A DNA stretch of 6,966 nucleotides. It comes from Spirochaetales bacterium (GTDB lineage Bacteria; Spirochaetota; Spirochaetia; Treponematales; UBA12059). Under the pieces are notes generated by a model. The model did no database searches, was not told the DNA's origin, and saw only the letters and a program-made list of their open reading frames with translations. The stretch covers positions 1 through 6,966 of the forward strand of contig SPCK01000110.1 of the NCBI GenBank assembly GCA_004525355.1, written 5' to 3'. Below are positions 5,945-6,966 of this stretch, one piece after another. Numbering within the stretch: the first letter of the stretch is position 1; each line of letters opens with the position of its first letter. The translations under genes and the position numbers were made by a program.

Positions 5945-6471
5945 CGCGTGGGCAATACGCTCCAGATTATCTCATCGCTGCTTGAATTGGACCCCGGAGG
6001 CAAGTCGGGCGATTCCGAATACCTCAACCGTTTCAGCCTGTGGCTCGCCGTGATAATGCACGCCTAAGGCCATACCCACTATGAAGCCGGCCTGGCCTCA
6101 ATGTCTGCATCCGGGTTCATTCGGTCGCTGTGCACTGAAGCGGGAGAAAAAATAAACCGTGGAATTTCAGTCGACCTTGATGCTGATTTCGATCTTGAGC
6201 TGGAAAAGGCCATTCCCGCGGAAATAGCTCATCGATATCCTGTGCCTTTTTCAACTTGCAGCCGCGGACTCCGATCCGAGGCCGGTTTCCGTTCATGTAG
6301 GAAGATCGGGCGGCGAGACGATGATCGCGATTGGGGCCGGGGAACCCTGCTTCGTATCCGAGACGCGTGTCGTCGTTGGGTACCGATACTATACTTCATG
6401 CCCAAGCGGTTTCGTATTCAGTCGGAGCGTTCGATTCGGCGCCCGGAAAAGGAACTTTTTCAGGACATGTA
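5930..6471 (+). pseudogene. Decayed HisKA_2-type histidine kinase core
   Basis: The plus strand preserves a kinase core spread over three frames. From 5930: RELRHRVGNTLQIISSLLEL, matching the HisKA_2 phosphoacceptor block HHRVKNNLQIISSLL. The same frame meets TAA at 6065-6067, then continues with HTHYEAGLASMSASGFIRSL and DLDADFDLELEKAIPAEIA, which fit the end of the HisKA_2 dimerisation domain and the start of the ATPase domain. Another frame gives PVSVHVGRSGGETMIAIGAG (about 6282-6341), like the ATPase strands leading to the G1 box but without a proper DxGxG. A third frame gives SSLGTDTILHAQAV and SAPGKGTF (about 6370-6459), like the G2 box and final strand. The N box (usually NELxxNAxKHAF) is not recognisable. 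One stop, at least two frameshifts and missing boxes make it non-functional. The 3' end overlaps the end of the DinB-like gene on the other strand. Confidence 0.72.
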
Positions 6472-6960
6472 CGTCACGAAGCTGTTGAAATCGTTGGCCA
6501 CGCCGTTCATGTCCAGGATGGCCGAAATCTCGCCGCGGTGATGTGTTCCGTGGTTGAGGACCTGGAATATCGTATACCACAGGGTGCGCTCGAGCTCCTG
6601 CCCGTCGGTCGTCCGATAGCGGACCCGGCGCTCAAATTCGGACTCGGGCAGCTCGGCCACGAATCGTCCCGTCAGAGCGCTCGCATCGCGGAGGAGGCCG
6701 GCGGCTCTAGCCGGGTTTCCCTTGGTCTCCGCGCGAATCTCCTCGATTGGGCGAGACACGAGCGCGCTCGACGTCAGGCAGGGATACTCGCCGAAGCTTG
6801 AGAAACGATCGAGCCACAAGACGAGCGCCCAGGCCATATGCTCCACGATTCCATCGACGCTCTTGAAGTACGCGCCGACGTCTTTGTCACGAAGGCCGTC
6901 GGGTGCCTTCGCGATGATCTTGAGCATTGCCTCGCCCGCTTTGGCGTTGTATTCAGCCAT
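6460..6960 (-). CDS. DinB-family protein
   Basis: From ATG 6960 this encodes 166 residues with the plan of the DinB/YfiT-like four-helix bundle. Early AEYNAKAGEAML resembles the family's YNxWAN(E/R)xLL opening. VDGIVEHMAWALVLWLDRF carries the first predicted metal histidine (H41), and LNHGTHHRGEISAIL carries the others (H137 and H140/H141). Members bind a divalent metal; known ones include thiol-dependent transferases and proteins of unknown role, and the name comes from a DNA-damage-inducible Bacillus gene. The substrate is not predictable here. Only six bases precede the ATG and the frame is open to the edge, so the true start may be slightly upstream; relatives often have a few more residues before the YN motif. 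The stop at 6460-6462 lies inside the end of the kinase remnant. No terminator was seen after it. Confidence 0.85.
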   Translation of the reverse strand: MAEYNAKAGEAMLKIIAKAPDGLRDKDVGAYFKSVDGIVEHMAWALVLWLDRFSSFGEYPCLTSSALVSRPIEEIRAETKGNPARAAGLLRDASALTGRFVAELPESEFERRVRYRTTDGQELERTLWYTIFQVLNHGTHHRGEISAILDMNGVANDFNSFVTYMS

Positions 6961-6966
6961 CCGTTC

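Noticed and set aside
5606..6067. Plus-strand open frame of 153 codons as an intact gene
   Set aside because: Its first two thirds are antisense to the DUF3365 fragment; only the last part (from about 5930) is homologous, to HisKA_2, and it stops inside that domain.
6101..6541. Plus-strand open frame of 146 codons as an intact gene
   Set aside because: Its first part continues the decayed kinase after an in-frame stop; its end is antisense to the DinB-like gene. No complete domain is present.

Overview
The window is a GC-rich chromosomal segment of a Gram-negative bacterium. The Gram-negative call rests on a lipoprotein with a type II signal peptide and on the content of sensor kinases and a 2-hydroxyacyl-CoA-dehydratase-type activase. 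The mixture (CoA-dehydratase activase, tandem-PAS kinase, DUF3494 ice-binding-like lipoprotein, DinB-like protein) would fit an environmental, possibly anaerobic lineage such as Spirochaetota or Desulfobacterota. That placement is inference with low confidence. No rRNA, tRNA, CRISPR array or insertion sequence was seen.

Layout, left to right. (1) 1-1734, plus strand: the C-terminal part of a large BadF/HgdC-type acyl-CoA dehydratase activase-related protein, cut by the window edge. (2) 1735-1898: a spacer of about 160 bases with no recognisable gene or terminator. (3) 1899-3489, plus: a cytosolic histidine kinase with two near-identical PAS domains. Its apparent natural start, an ATG at 1899 behind AAGGAG, is one base out of frame with the rest, at a run of five C. 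As it stands the longest in-frame CDS is 2002-3489. (4) 3491-3856, plus: a stand-alone receiver domain one base after the kinase stop, forming a two-gene signalling operon. (5) 3888-3909: a strong hairpin in the convergent gap, oriented mainly as terminator of the opposing gene. (6) 3940-5160, minus: a DUF3494 ice-binding-like lipoprotein carrying an extra C-terminal array of about 20-residue T-x-T repeats. (7) 5161-5311: an AT-rich divergent intergenic region with a promoter candidate on each strand. (8) 5312-5524, plus: a 70-residue ribbon-helix-helix protein with no partner gene beside it. (9) 5563-6471: a decayed region. The minus strand keeps a piece of a DUF3365-type haem sensor domain with CxxCH intact. 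The plus strand keeps, in three successive frames, a HisKA_2/HATPase kinase core. The two pieces meet head to head at about 5930-5944, as if one sensor kinase gene had been broken by inversion. (10) 6460-6960, minus: a DinB-family protein whose 5' end lies at the window edge.

The kinase and receiver probably work as a phosphorelay. The receiver has no output domain, so its target lies outside the window. The other genes show no obvious functional link to it. I did not find a convincing new multi-gene system. The most notable signals are the decayed, apparently inverted sensor kinase, the frameshifted start of the tandem-PAS kinase, and the T-x-T repeat extension of the ice-binding-like lipoprotein.
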